A stretch of DNA of 33,575 nt from assembly GCF_001476905.1 (NCBI RefSeq), contig NZ_LDTE01000104.1, forward strand, positions 1 through 33,575, given 5' to 3'. Source of the DNA: Sphingomonas sanguinis (GTDB lineage Bacteria; Pseudomonadota; Alphaproteobacteria; Sphingomonadales; Sphingomonadaceae). The notes below the pieces were generated by a model. That model did no database searches. It had not been told where the DNA came from and saw only the letters and a program-made list of their open reading frames with translations. Each line of letters starts with the position of its first letter. The stretch's first letter is position 1. This document shows, one piece after another, positions 15,764 to 23,831 of this stretch. The position numbers were made by a program, and so were the translations under genes.

Positions 15764-18198
15764 GATGATGTCTCCAGATTGGTGAGGTCGGGGATCAGGT
15801 CGGCGGCCCAGCCGACACCGCGGTGGCGCAGCCAGGCGGACAGGAAGCCGCCGCGACCGTGCTCGGCGACGATCGCGGCGATGGCCTGCTGGTCGGTGCG
15901 CGACGATGCGGCGCAGAGCGCTAGCGCCACCTCGGACAGGCCCAGCTCGAACAGCCGATTGCCGCGGCGCGACTGGCAGTAATAGTCGCGCTTCGGCGTC
16001 GCCCGCGCGAGGATCTCGATCTGCCTGTCGTTGAGGCCGAAGCGCCGATAGATCGCGGTGATCTGCGGCTCGATCGCGCGCTCGTTGGGCAGGAGCAGCC
16101 GGGTCTGGCAGCTCTCGATGATCGCGGGCGCGATGGCGCTGCCGTCGATGTCCGACAGGCTCTGCGTCGCGAAGACGACCGAGGCGTTCTTCTTCCTCAG
16201 CGTCTTCAGCCACTCGCGGAGCTGCCCGGCGAAGCCCTCGTCGTCGAGCGCGAGCCAGCCCTCGTCGACGATGATGAGCGTTGGCGAGCCATCGAGCCGG
16301 TCCTCGATCCGGTGGAACAGGTAGGCGAGCACGGCCGGCGCGGCGTCTGTGCCGATCAGCCCCTCGGTCTCGAACGCCCGGACGGTCGCGCTGCCGAGAT
16401 GCTCGGCTTCCGCGTCGAGCAGCCGGCCCCATGCGCCGCCGACGCAGTACGGCCGCAGCGCCTGCTTGAGGTCGTTCGACTGGAGCAGCACCGCGAGGCC
16501 GGTGATGGTCCGCTCCTCGACCGGCGCGGAGGCGAGCGACGACAGCGCTGTCCAGAGATGCTCCTTCACCTCCGGCGTGATCGCCACGCCTTCGCGCGTG
16601 AGGATTGCAACCAGCCAGTCGGCCGCCCATGCGCGTTCCGCTGTCGCCTCGATGCGGGCGAGCGGCTGGAGCGAGACGCTGGCGTCGCTCCCCTCGGTCA
16701 GCCCGCCGCCGAGGTCGTGCCAGTCGCCGCCCATCGCCAGCGCCGCCGCGCGGATGCTGCCGCCGAAGTCGAAGGCGAACACCTGCGCGTGGGCGTAACG
16801 GCGGAACTGCAACGCCATCAGGGCGAGCAGTACCGACTTGCCCGCGCCGGTCGGGCCGACGACGAGCGTGTGGCCGACATCGCCGACGTGCAGCGACAGC
16901 CGGAACGGGGTCGAACCTTCGGTCCGGCCGCAGAGCAAGGGTGGCGCGTCGAAATGTTCGTCGCGCTCGGGTCCGGCCCAGACCGCCGACAGTGGAATCA
17001 TGTGCGCGAGGTTCAGCGTCGAGACCGGCGGCTGGCGGACGTTGGCGTAGACGTGACCCGGCAGCGAGCCGAGCCACGCATCGACCGCGTTGATCGTCTC
17101 GGCCATCGCGGTGAAGTTGCGACCCTGCGCGACCTTCTCGACCAGCCGCAGCTTCTCGTCGGCGATGCGCGGATCGGCATCCCATACCGTCACCGTTGCG
17201 GTGACGTAGGCGATGCCCGCATGGTCCGCGCCCAGCTCCTGCAACGCCATGTCGGCGTCGGCCGCCTTGTTCGACGCATCCGTATCGATGAGCACGCTCG
17301 CCTCGTTGGTCATCACCTCCTTGAGGATGGCGGCGACCGACTTGCGCTTGGCGAACCACTGCCGCCTGATCTTCGTCAGCAGCTTGGTGGCATCGGTCTT
17401 GTCGAGGAGGATCGCGCGGGTCGACCAGCGATAGGGGAACGCCAGCCGGTTCAGCTCGTCGAGCAGCCCCGGCGTCGTCGCGGTCGGGAAGCCGGTGATG
17501 GTGAGGACGCGCAGGTGCCGGTCGCCCAGCATCGGCTCCAGCCCACCGGTGAGCGGCTGGTCGGCGAGCAGCGCGTCGAGATACATCGGCGTCTCGGGCA
17601 TGCGGACACGGTGCCGATGCGTCGAGACGCAGGCGTGCAGGTAGGTCAGCGTCTCGGCGTCATCCAGCCAGCGGCAGGCCGGCATGAAGGTCTCGATCAG
17701 CCGCAGGACGCGGTCGGTGCGGTCGACGAAGCCGGCGACCACCTCGTGCGGGTCGATGCCGGCCTTCTCGCGACCCTCGTAGAGCCAGCCCTCCGCCCGC
17801 GCAGCGTCCGCGGCGGGCGGCAGGAAGGTGAAGGTCAGGAAGTAGCTCGACTCGAAGTGGGCGCCTGCTTCCTCGAAGTCGGCCTTGCGCTCGGCATCGA
17901 CCAGCGCCGATGCCGGATCGGGGAAGACGCTGGCCGGATAGGTCGCGGCGGGATGACGCTGCGCCTCGACGAAGATCGCCCAGCCCGAGCCGAGGCGACG
18001 GAAGGCGTTGTTGAGCCGTCCCGCAACCGCGACCAGCTCGGCCGGGACCGCGCTGTCGAGATCGGGACCGCGGAAGCGCGCGGTCCGCTGGAAGCTGCCG
18101 TCCTTGTTGAGGACGACGCCGTAGCCGACCAGTGCCACCCACGGCAGGAAGTCGGCGAGCCGCGCGCTGGTGCGGCGATATTCGGCAAGGTGCATCAT
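15760..18198 (-). CDS. trbE: TrbE, VirB4-like conjugation ATPase
   Basis: TrbE is the cytosolic-face ATPase that powers pilus assembly and substrate transfer. The 812-residue protein has the CagE/TrbE/VirB N-terminal domain (about 180-390) and a C-terminal AAA-type ATPase domain with Walker A GPTGAGKS (448-455) and Walker B LIIVDEGW (641-648), plus the downstream FATQS. Length fits the family. Start ATG 18198, with GAGGGCG upstream, lies 12 bp after trbD; the stop overlaps trbJ. The antisense strand is also widely open here but is not coding. Confidence 0.96.
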   Translation of the reverse strand: MMHLAEYRRTSARLADFLPWVALVGYGVVLNKDGSFQRTARFRGPDLDSAVPAELVAVAGRLNNAFRRLGSGWAIFVEAQRHPAATYPASVFPDPASALVDAERKADFEEAGAHFESSYFLTFTFLPPAADAARAEGWLYEGREKAGIDPHEVVAGFVDRTDRVLRLIETFMPACRWLDDAETLTYLHACVSTHRHRVRMPETPMYLDALLADQPLTGGLEPMLGDRHLRVLTITGFPTATTPGLLDELNRLAFPYRWSTRAILLDKTDATKLLTKIRRQWFAKRKSVAAILKEVMTNEASVLIDTDASNKAADADMALQELGADHAGIAYVTATVTVWDADPRIADEKLRLVEKVAQGRNFTAMAETINAVDAWLGSLPGHVYANVRQPPVSTLNLAHMIPLSAVWAGPERDEHFDAPPLLCGRTEGSTPFRLSLHVGDVGHTLVVGPTGAGKSVLLALMALQFRRYAHAQVFAFDFGGSIRAAALAMGGDWHDLGGGLTEGSDASVSLQPLARIEATAERAWAADWLVAILTREGVAITPEVKEHLWTALSSLASAPVEERTITGLAVLLQSNDLKQALRPYCVGGAWGRLLDAEAEHLGSATVRAFETEGLIGTDAAPAVLAYLFHRIEDRLDGSPTLIIVDEGWLALDDEGFAGQLREWLKTLRKKNASVVFATQSLSDIDGSAIAPAIIESCQTRLLLPNERAIEPQITAIYRRFGLNDRQIEILARATPKRDYYCQSRRGNRLFELGLSEVALALCAASSRTDQQAIAAIVAEHGRGGFLSAWLRHRGVGWAADLIPDLTNLETSS

Positions 18199-18210
18199 GA
18201 TCGTGCGCCC

Positions 18211-18486
18211 TCAGACCGACAGGTGGCCGGGAATGCGCAGATGGCGGCGCACCACGTCGACGAACATCGGGTCGCGCTTGGCCGCCCATACCGCTGCGAC
18301 ATGGCCGACCGCCCAGACGGCGAGGCCGACCAGCCACAGCCGCAACCCGAGGCCGAGCGCCGCTGCCAGCGTGCCGTTGAGGATGGCGAGACCACGCGGC
18401 GCGCCGCCGAGCAGGATATGCTCGGTCAGCGCGCGGTGGACGGGCACGGCGAAGCCCGGCACCTCGCCGGCAGAATCGCCGGCCAT
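18211..18486 (-). CDS. trbD: TrbD, VirB3-like T4SS protein
   Basis: A 91-residue inner-membrane protein with two adjacent hydrophobic segments (about 31-68) preceded by VPVHRALTEHILLGGAPR and followed by AKRDPMFVDVVRRHL, both TrbD/VirB3 signatures. VirB3 proteins work with the VirB4 ATPase, encoded next. The ATG at 18486 overlaps the trbC stop by one base (TGATG). Confidence 0.93.
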   Translation of the reverse strand: MAGDSAGEVPGFAVPVHRALTEHILLGGAPRGLAILNGTLAAALGLGLRLWLVGLAVWAVGHVAAVWAAKRDPMFVDVVRRHLRIPGHLSV

Positions 18487-18818
18487 CAGACCAGCGCCCC
18501 GCCGCCGAACGAGAAGAACGACAGGAAGAAGCTCGACGCGGCGAACGCGATCGACAGGCCGAAGACGATCTGAATGAGACGGCGGAAGCCGCCCGACGTG
18601 TCGCCGAACGCCAGCGCCAGACCTGTCGAGATGATGACGATGACCGCGACGATCTTGGCGACCGGACCCTCGATCGACTTCAGGATCGACTGGAGCGGCG
18701 CTTCCCACGGCATCGACGAGCCGGAGGCGTGGGCGGCGGGCGCGGTCATCACGCTGATGACGGCGACAGCCACCGCGGTCTCCAGGCGATAGCGGGCAAT
18801 ACGAAAGCGAGAGGTCAT
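18486..18818 (-). CDS. trbC: TrbC, VirB2-like pilin precursor
   Basis: The 110-residue prepilin has a signal peptide (about 1-32, ending APAAHASG), followed by WEAPLQSILKSIEGPVAKIVAVIVIISTG and a second hydrophobic helix at the C-terminus, typical of VirB2/TrbC. In RP4 the pilin is cyclised by the TraF peptidase; a TraF homologue is encoded at 30662-31207 in this window. The ATG overlaps the trbB stop (ATGA). Confidence 0.93.
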   Translation of the reverse strand: MTSRFRIARYRLETAVAVAVISVMTAPAAHASGSSMPWEAPLQSILKSIEGPVAKIVAVIVIISTGLALAFGDTSGGFRRLIQIVFGLSIAFAASSFFLSFFSFGGGALV

Positions 18819-19816
18819 GGTCGGTCTCCTGTGCTGGTGGGGGTGAGCGAGGCCGCCGGTCGATCGGTGGGCACGACGCGGTAGTCGCCTTGCACGTCGA
18901 GCCCTTCGACGCGGGCGAGTTCGGAAAGGCGGCGCATGGAGCCGCGCCCGGCGAGGACGGCGACGAGGTCGATCGTCTCGGCGATCAGCGCGCGCGGCAC
19001 GGTGACGACGGCTTCCTGGATGAGCTGCTCCATCCGCCGCAGCGCGCCGATCGCGCTGCCGGCGTGTATGGTGCCGATGCCGCCGGGATGGCCGGTGCCC
19101 CAAGCCTTCAGAAGGTCGAGCGCCTCGGGGCCGCGCACCTCGCCGACCGGGATGCGGTCGGGGCGCAGTCGCAAGGAGGAGCGGACGAGGTCTGACAGCG
19201 AGGCGACGCCGTCCTTCGTCCGCATCGCGACGAGGTTCGGCGCGGCGCATTGCAGCTCGCGCGTGTCCTCGATGATGACGACGCGGTCGGCGGACTTCGC
19301 GACCTCGGCGAGCAGCGCGTTGGTGAGCGTGGTCTTGCCGGTCGAGGTGCCGCCGGCGACGAGGATGTTGGCGCGGAACGCGACGCCCTCGCGCAGCACC
19401 TCCGCCTGTGCCGCCGACATGATGCCGGCCGCGACATAGTCGTCGAGCGTGAAGACCGCGACGGCGGGCTTGCGGATGGCGAAGGCGGGCGCGGCGACGA
19501 CCGGCGGCAGCAGCCCCTCGAACCGCTCGCCCGTCTCGGGCAACTCGGCCGAGACGCGGGGCGCACCGGCATGGACCTCGGAACCGACATGGTGGGCGAC
19601 GAGACGGACGATGCGCTCGCCGTCAGCCGGCGACAAGCGCTCGCCGGTGTCGGCCAGCCCTTCCGAAAGCCGGTCGACCCAGATGTGCCCGTCCGGGTTC
19701 AGCATCACCTCGACAACGGCGGGGTCTTCCAGCAGCCGGGCAATGGCAGGTCCGAACGCAGTGCGCAGCATCCGCGCGCCGCGCGCCCTTGCCTCCGATC
19801 GTTCGTGCTGAACCAC
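18815..19816 (-). CDS. trbB: TrbB, VirB11-like conjugation ATPase
   Basis: TrbB is the hexameric cytosolic ATPase at the base of the channel. The product (333 residues from GTG 19816) shows Walker A GGTSTGKT (about 155-162), the Asp box [11 protein letters not shown], and the His box [16 protein letters not shown], all diagnostic of VirB11. It is the first gene of a tightly overlapped operon running through DUF2274. The start is uncertain: a TTG at 19831 and an internal ATG at 19771 are alternatives and none has a good RBS. The divergent region toward the EEP nuclease carries a 15-mer shared with the traG/helicase region. Confidence 0.93.
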   Translation of the reverse strand: MVQHERSEARARGARMLRTAFGPAIARLLEDPAVVEVMLNPDGHIWVDRLSEGLADTGERLSPADGERIVRLVAHHVGSEVHAGAPRVSAELPETGERFEGLLPPVVAAPAFAIRKPAVAVFTLDDYVAAGIMSAAQAEVLREGVAFRANILVAGGTSTGKTTLTNALLAEVAKSADRVVIIEDTRELQCAAPNLVAMRTKDGVASLSDLVRSSLRLRPDRIPVGEVRGPEALDLLKAWGTGHPGGIGTIHAGSAIGALRRMEQLIQEAVVTVPRALIAETIDLVAVLAGRGSMRRLSELARVEGLDVQGDYRVVPTDRPAASLTPTSTGDRP

Positions 19817-19926
19817 GTCTGCGCCCCGCAATCATTGGGATCGCAACAGGCGCTCCCGGAACGGGGATGAGTAAAGGAGCCCGAAATAGGGCCGACTCAA
19901 CAAGAAACGAGAAGCGTAGTAGTATG

Positions 19927-19941
19927 GCGTGCAAATACAGG
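19927..19941. repeat. 15-bp repeat, copy 1 (trbB/EEP divergent region)
   Basis: GCGTGCAAATACAGG occurs here and identically at 23698-23712. This copy lies 110 bp upstream of the trbB start and 114 bp upstream of the EEP nuclease start. The placement of both copies in divergent promoter regions suggests a regulatory site or common promoter part. Confidence 0.5.
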
Positions 19942-19978
19942 AGCACGGCGATCCTACATGCCGCCCTACCGTTCGAAC

Positions 19979-19996
19979 GAACGTCTACCGACGTTC
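19979..19996. promoter_or_regulatory. Inverted repeat upstream of the EEP nuclease gene
   Basis: GAACGTC (19979-19985) and GACGTTC (19990-19996) form a perfect 7-bp inverted repeat with spacer TACC, directly after the palindrome GTTCGAAC (19971-19978). It lies about 60 bp before the EEP start and may be an operator; no regulator is assigned. Confidence 0.35.
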
Positions 19997-20055
19997 CGTT
20001 GTCGCGTCGTTGAAACGTAGCAGAGGCATCATCGTCCCAGCCGAAGGAGAGTCCT

Positions 20056-21168
20056 ATGCGCCTGGCAGTCTACAACGTCGAGAACCTGTTCGATCGTGCG
20101 AAGGCGATGAACCTCGATAGCTGGGCGGAGGGGCGCCCGGTGCTGGAACGCTTCGCCAGGCTCAACCAGTTGCTCGGGCAGGTCGAATACAGCGATGCCG
20201 ATCGGACGCAGATCGCGAAGCTCGTCGGCGAACTCGGCATGGAGAAATCCGACTCCGGTCCCTTCGTGCTGCTGCGCCGGAACCGCGGCGGCCTGCTGAA
20301 GCGGCCGAAGACCGGCGGCATCGAAGTCGTCGCGACCGGCCGCGCCGATTGGGTCGGCTCGCTCGAACTGCGCGACGAGCCGGTCAACGAGCACGCCATG
20401 CGCAATACCGCGCGGGTGATCGTCGATCTGGAGGCCGATGTGCTGGGGGTGGTGGAAGCGGAGAGCCGTCCGGTCCTGTCCGCCTTCAACCGCGAGATCC
20501 TGCCGGCAATCGGAGGCACGCCGTTCCGGCATGTCATGGTCATCGACGGCAACGACGAGCGCGGGATCGACGTCGGGCTGATGGCGCGGAAGGGGTATCC
20601 GATCGGCACGATGCGCAGCCACGTCGACGACTGCACGCCGGACGGCGAGACGATCTTCTCGCGCGATTGCCCGGAGTTCGAGGTGACGACGCCGTCTGGA
20701 ACGCGGTTGGTCGTGATGGTCAACCACCTCAAGAGCAAGGGCTATGGCGGCAAAACGGCGTCGGACGCGAGACGGAAAGTGCAGGCCGAACGTGTCGCCG
20801 AAATCTATCGACGGCTGACCGACGAGGGTGTCGAGCACGTCGCCGTAATCGGCGACCTCAACGACACGCCGGACAGCGATCCGTTGAAGCCGATCATCGA
20901 TGGCACGTCGCTCAGGGACATATTCGAGCACGACGCCTTCGATGATGGCGGGCATCCCGGCACGTATGGCGCCTGCAAGGTCGGGAACAAGATCGACTAT
21001 ATCCTGCTGTCGCCCGCGCTGTTCGACAAGGTGAAGGCGGGCGGCGTTTGGCGAAAAGGCATGTGGCCCGGCGTGAGACCTGCCAAATGGGAGAGCTACG
21101 AAGAGGTCGCGCGGCCCGAAGACGCCGGCTCGGATCACGCGGCGCTGTGGGTCGATCTCGACATTTGA
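20056..21168 (+). CDS. Endonuclease/exonuclease/phosphatase (EEP) family nuclease
   Basis: A 370-residue EEP-fold metal-dependent hydrolase. Motifs in order: NVENLF (7-12), DVLGVVEAES (metal-binding Glu 134/136), NHLKSKG (223-229), GDLNDTPDS (D267, N269), KIDYILLSP (D313) and the terminal SDHAALWV (D360, H361), giving a full catalytic set. Such enzymes cut DNA, RNA or phosphoesters; here the substrate is unknown. No signal peptide, so cytosolic. AAGGAGA lies five bases before the ATG. It is on the opposite strand to the conjugation genes, divergent from trbB, and stops four bases from the copG-like stop. Confidence 0.88.
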   Translation: MRLAVYNVENLFDRAKAMNLDSWAEGRPVLERFARLNQLLGQVEYSDADRTQIAKLVGELGMEKSDSGPFVLLRRNRGGLLKRPKTGGIEVVATGRADWVGSLELRDEPVNEHAMRNTARVIVDLEADVLGVVEAESRPVLSAFNREILPAIGGTPFRHVMVIDGNDERGIDVGLMARKGYPIGTMRSHVDDCTPDGETIFSRDCPEFEVTTPSGTRLVVMVNHLKSKGYGGKTASDARRKVQAERVAEIYRRLTDEGVEHVAVIGDLNDTPDSDPLKPIIDGTSLRDIFEHDAFDDGGHPGTYGACKVGNKIDYILLSPALFDKVKAGGVWRKGMWPGVRPAKWESYEEVARPEDAGSDHAALWVDLDI

Positions 21169-21172
21169 CCGT

Positions 21173-21631
21173 CTACTTGGCCGGCGGTGCATCGTTACCG
21201 GAAGACCGCGGATCGCCGGACACGTCCTCGCTGATCTCCTGCCGCAGCTTTGGTCCCTTCGCCAGCCGTCGGCCGAGCGCGGTGACGAAGGCGTCGTAGC
21301 GTTCACCGGCCTTGGCGCGAGCAGCGTGCGCCGCCGGTTCGGGAAGTGCCGGGGTCGTGGCGAGCCAGAACTTGATGAACACCGCGAGCGTCTCGACCGC
21401 GATGCCGACGTCGCGCTCCAGCCGCGTCATGCGGCGATCGACCTGGTCAATCCGCCTGGTCACGGCCGCCTCACGGCGCTCGTCGGCGTCCGGGGAGAGG
21501 AACGACGCGATGGCGGCTTCGGCGATGAGCGACAGCGACTGGTCGCGGCGGGCCGCATAGTCCGCCAGCGTCCGCATGACGGCGGTATCGAGATAGACGG
21601 AAATTTGCGCCTTCTTCTTGCGGCCGGTCAT
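21173..21631 (-). CDS. CopG-like ribbon-helix-helix protein of the conjugation module
   Basis: A 152-residue basic protein. The N-terminus (about 1-50: KKKAQISVYLDTAVMRTLADYAARRDQSLS) fits a ribbon-helix-helix DNA-binding domain, followed by a coiled-coil-like segment (TRRIDQVDRRMTRLERDVG) and a hydrophobic stretch FIKFWLATTPALP. In related ICEs a CopG-type gene sits between traG and trbB, as here. A role in relaxosome accessory binding or regulation is inferred from position. The ATG lies two bases after the traG stop. Confidence 0.83.
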   Translation of the reverse strand: MTGRKKKAQISVYLDTAVMRTLADYAARRDQSLSLIAEAAIASFLSPDADERREAAVTRRIDQVDRRMTRLERDVGIAVETLAVFIKFWLATTPALPEPAAHAARAKAGERYDAFVTALGRRLAKGPKLRQEISEDVSGDPRSSGNDAPPAK

Positions 21632-21633
21632 CG

Positions 21634-23622
21634 TCACAGCTCCATGCCGTCGTTCGGGTCGAGCGAGACCTGACGCGCGACGCCCTGCATGATCCCGGTC
21701 ATCCGGCGGTTCCGGGTTGCGGCGTCTTCCATCTCGTCGTCGCGATCGACGTCGATCTCGAACTCGTTGGCGATCGGCTCCGTCTTCTCGATCGGCTTCG
21801 CCCGGCTGAGTTCGGGCCGGTGGCGGCGCTCGGAGTCGGTCGGGTCGTCGTCCTGCTCCGCCGCCGCGGCCGGCTCCGCGAGCTGCGGCCGGTCCGGAAG
21901 TGGCAGCGTGCTCCAGTCGTCCGGCTTCGCGGCCTTCGGTCCGGTCAGCGTCGGTGGCGGCAGGATGCGTTCCCTGAAACGGGTGTCCTCGTAATAGCGC
22001 GCCTTCTTCGCCCGGATCGGCGGGGTGCCGGCGACCATGACGATCTCGTCGGTGGGCGGGAGCTGCATCACCTCGCCGGGGGTGAGCAGCGGGCGCGCCG
22101 TCTCCGAGCGAGACACCATGAGGTGACCGAGCCAGGGCGAGAGTCGATGCCCGGCATAGTTCTTCATCGCCTTCATCTCGGTCGCGGTGCCGAGCGCGTC
22201 CGACACGCGCTTCGCCGTTCGCTCGTCGTTGGTCGCGAAGCTGACGCGGACGTGGCAATTGTCGAGGATCGAGTTGTTCGGGCCATAGGCCTTCTCGATC
22301 TGGTTCAGCGACTGCGCGATTAGGAAGCTCTTCAACCCATAGCCAGCCATGAAGGCGAGTGCGGATTCGAAGAAATCGAGCCGGCCGAGCGCCGGAAACT
22401 CGTCGAGCATGAGCAGCAGCCTGTGGCGCCCGACCTTGGCCTGAAGGTCTTCGGTCAGCCGCCGTCCGATCTGGTTGAGGATCAGGCGGATCAGCGGCTT
22501 TGTGCGGGCGATGTCGGAGGGCGGGACGACGAGGTAGAGCGTTGTCGGATGACGGCTGCCGACGATGTCGCCGATCCGCCAGTCGCACCGCCGCGTGACC
22601 TCGGCCACGACGGGATCGCGATAGAGGCCGAGGAACGACATGGCGGTCGACAGCACGCCCGAGCGTTCGTTGTCGGACTTGTTGAGCAGCTCGCGTGCCG
22701 CCGAGGCGACGACAGGGTGGACGCTGGCCTCACCGAGATGCGCGGTATTCATCATCGCCGCGAGCGTCGACTCGATCGGACGCTTTGGATCGGAGAGGAA
22801 AGCGGCGACGCCGGCGAGCGTCTTGTCCTCCTCGGCGTAGAGGACGTGGAGGATTGCGCCGACCAGCAGCGCGTGGCTGGTCTTCTCCCAATGGTTACGC
22901 TTCTCCAGCGAGCCTTCCGGATCGACGAGGATGTCAGCGATGTTCTGGACGTCGCGCACCTCCCATTCGCCACGCCGTACCTCCAGCAGTGGATTGTAGG
23001 CGGCGGACCTGGCATTGGTCGGATCGAAGATCAGGACGCGGCCATGCTGCGCGCGGAAGCCGGCGGTGAGTGTTCAGTTCTCGCCCTTGATGTCGTGGAC
23101 GATCGCCGAACCCGGCCAGGTCAGCAGCGTTGGCACCACCAGCCCGACGCCCTTGCCCGAACGGGTGGGCGCGAAGCACAGCACATGTTCCGGCCCGTCG
23201 TGGCGGAGATAGCCGCGGTCGTAGCGACCGAGCAGGACGCCATCGGCATCGAGCAGCCCGGCAGCCTTCACCTCGCCCAGCTCGGCCCAGCGCGCCGACC
23301 CGTAGGTTTCCACCTTCTTCGCCTCGCGCGCGCGCCACACCGACATCCCGATCGCTACCGCGATCGACAGGAACCCGCCCGATGCGGCGATGAAGGCGCC
23401 GCGTTCGAAGATGCCCGGCGCATAGGCGTCGTAGAAGTACCACCACCAGAAGAAGGAGGGCGGATGATAGACCGGCCATCCCGCGACCCGAAACCACGGC
23501 GCCCCAAGCTGCGCCTGATACCCGAGCGACCAGGCCACATACTGCGTCGCGCCCCAGACTGCGGCGAGCACGATCAGGATTACGGTGAGGATCTGACCCC
23601 AAAGGATCTTGGTGGCGGACAT
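21634..23622 (-). pseudogene. traG: TraG/VirD4 coupling protein, interrupted by an in-frame TGA
   Basis: TraG-type coupling proteins are inner-membrane ATPases that bring the relaxase-DNA complex to the T4SS. Read through, the gene gives 662 residues, normal length: two membrane segments (about 8-33 and 75-95), Walker A APTRSGKGVG (151-160), and Walker B LLLMLDEFPALG further on. Codon 183 (23074-23076) is TGA, directly after HDIKGEN, where the family has an aromatic residue (most likely Trp, TGG). Downstream the same frame stays open to 21634 with clear TraG sequence. The 182-residue N-terminal fragment (23074-23622) would contain the P-loop but not Walker B. A GTG at 22959 could restart translation but has no properly spaced RBS. 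AAAGGAGC precedes the ATG at 23622. Confidence 0.88.
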
Positions 23623-23697
23623 GAAGCGCTCCTTTCGGAGCCACGTCGTCGTCGGCTTCGACGCGCTTCAATGGAAATCTCCGGCCGTCGCGCCGCA

Positions 23698-23712
23698 GCG
23701 TGCAAATACAGG
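23698..23712. repeat. 15-bp repeat, copy 2 (traG/helicase divergent region)
   Basis: GCGTGCAAATACAGG, identical to 19927-19941. This copy is 75 bp upstream of the traG start and 119 bp upstream of the helicase start. The distance to the plus-strand gene (119 bp) is close to that of copy 1 (114 bp). Confidence 0.5.
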
Positions 23713-23831
23713 CTGTAGCGTAGGTAAGTGGTTCGGCTATCCTCCGGCAAAGACGACAGCGACCGACGCCCGAAGGAAATCGCCTCCCCGATGCCGCATC
23801 AATACACCGTTAACCGGCGCCACGACCGCCG

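Noticed and set aside
16312..18573. A 753-codon plus-strand open frame opposite trbE and trbD
   Set aside because: It is the antisense shadow of the GC-rich trbE gene, with Arg/Asp/Gly-rich low-complexity translation and no family motif.
23074..23076. TGA in traG as a recoded Trp or selenocysteine codon
   Set aside because: TGA ends many other genes in this window, and no selenocysteine context is expected in a coupling protein; a nonsense change or a sequencing error is simpler.
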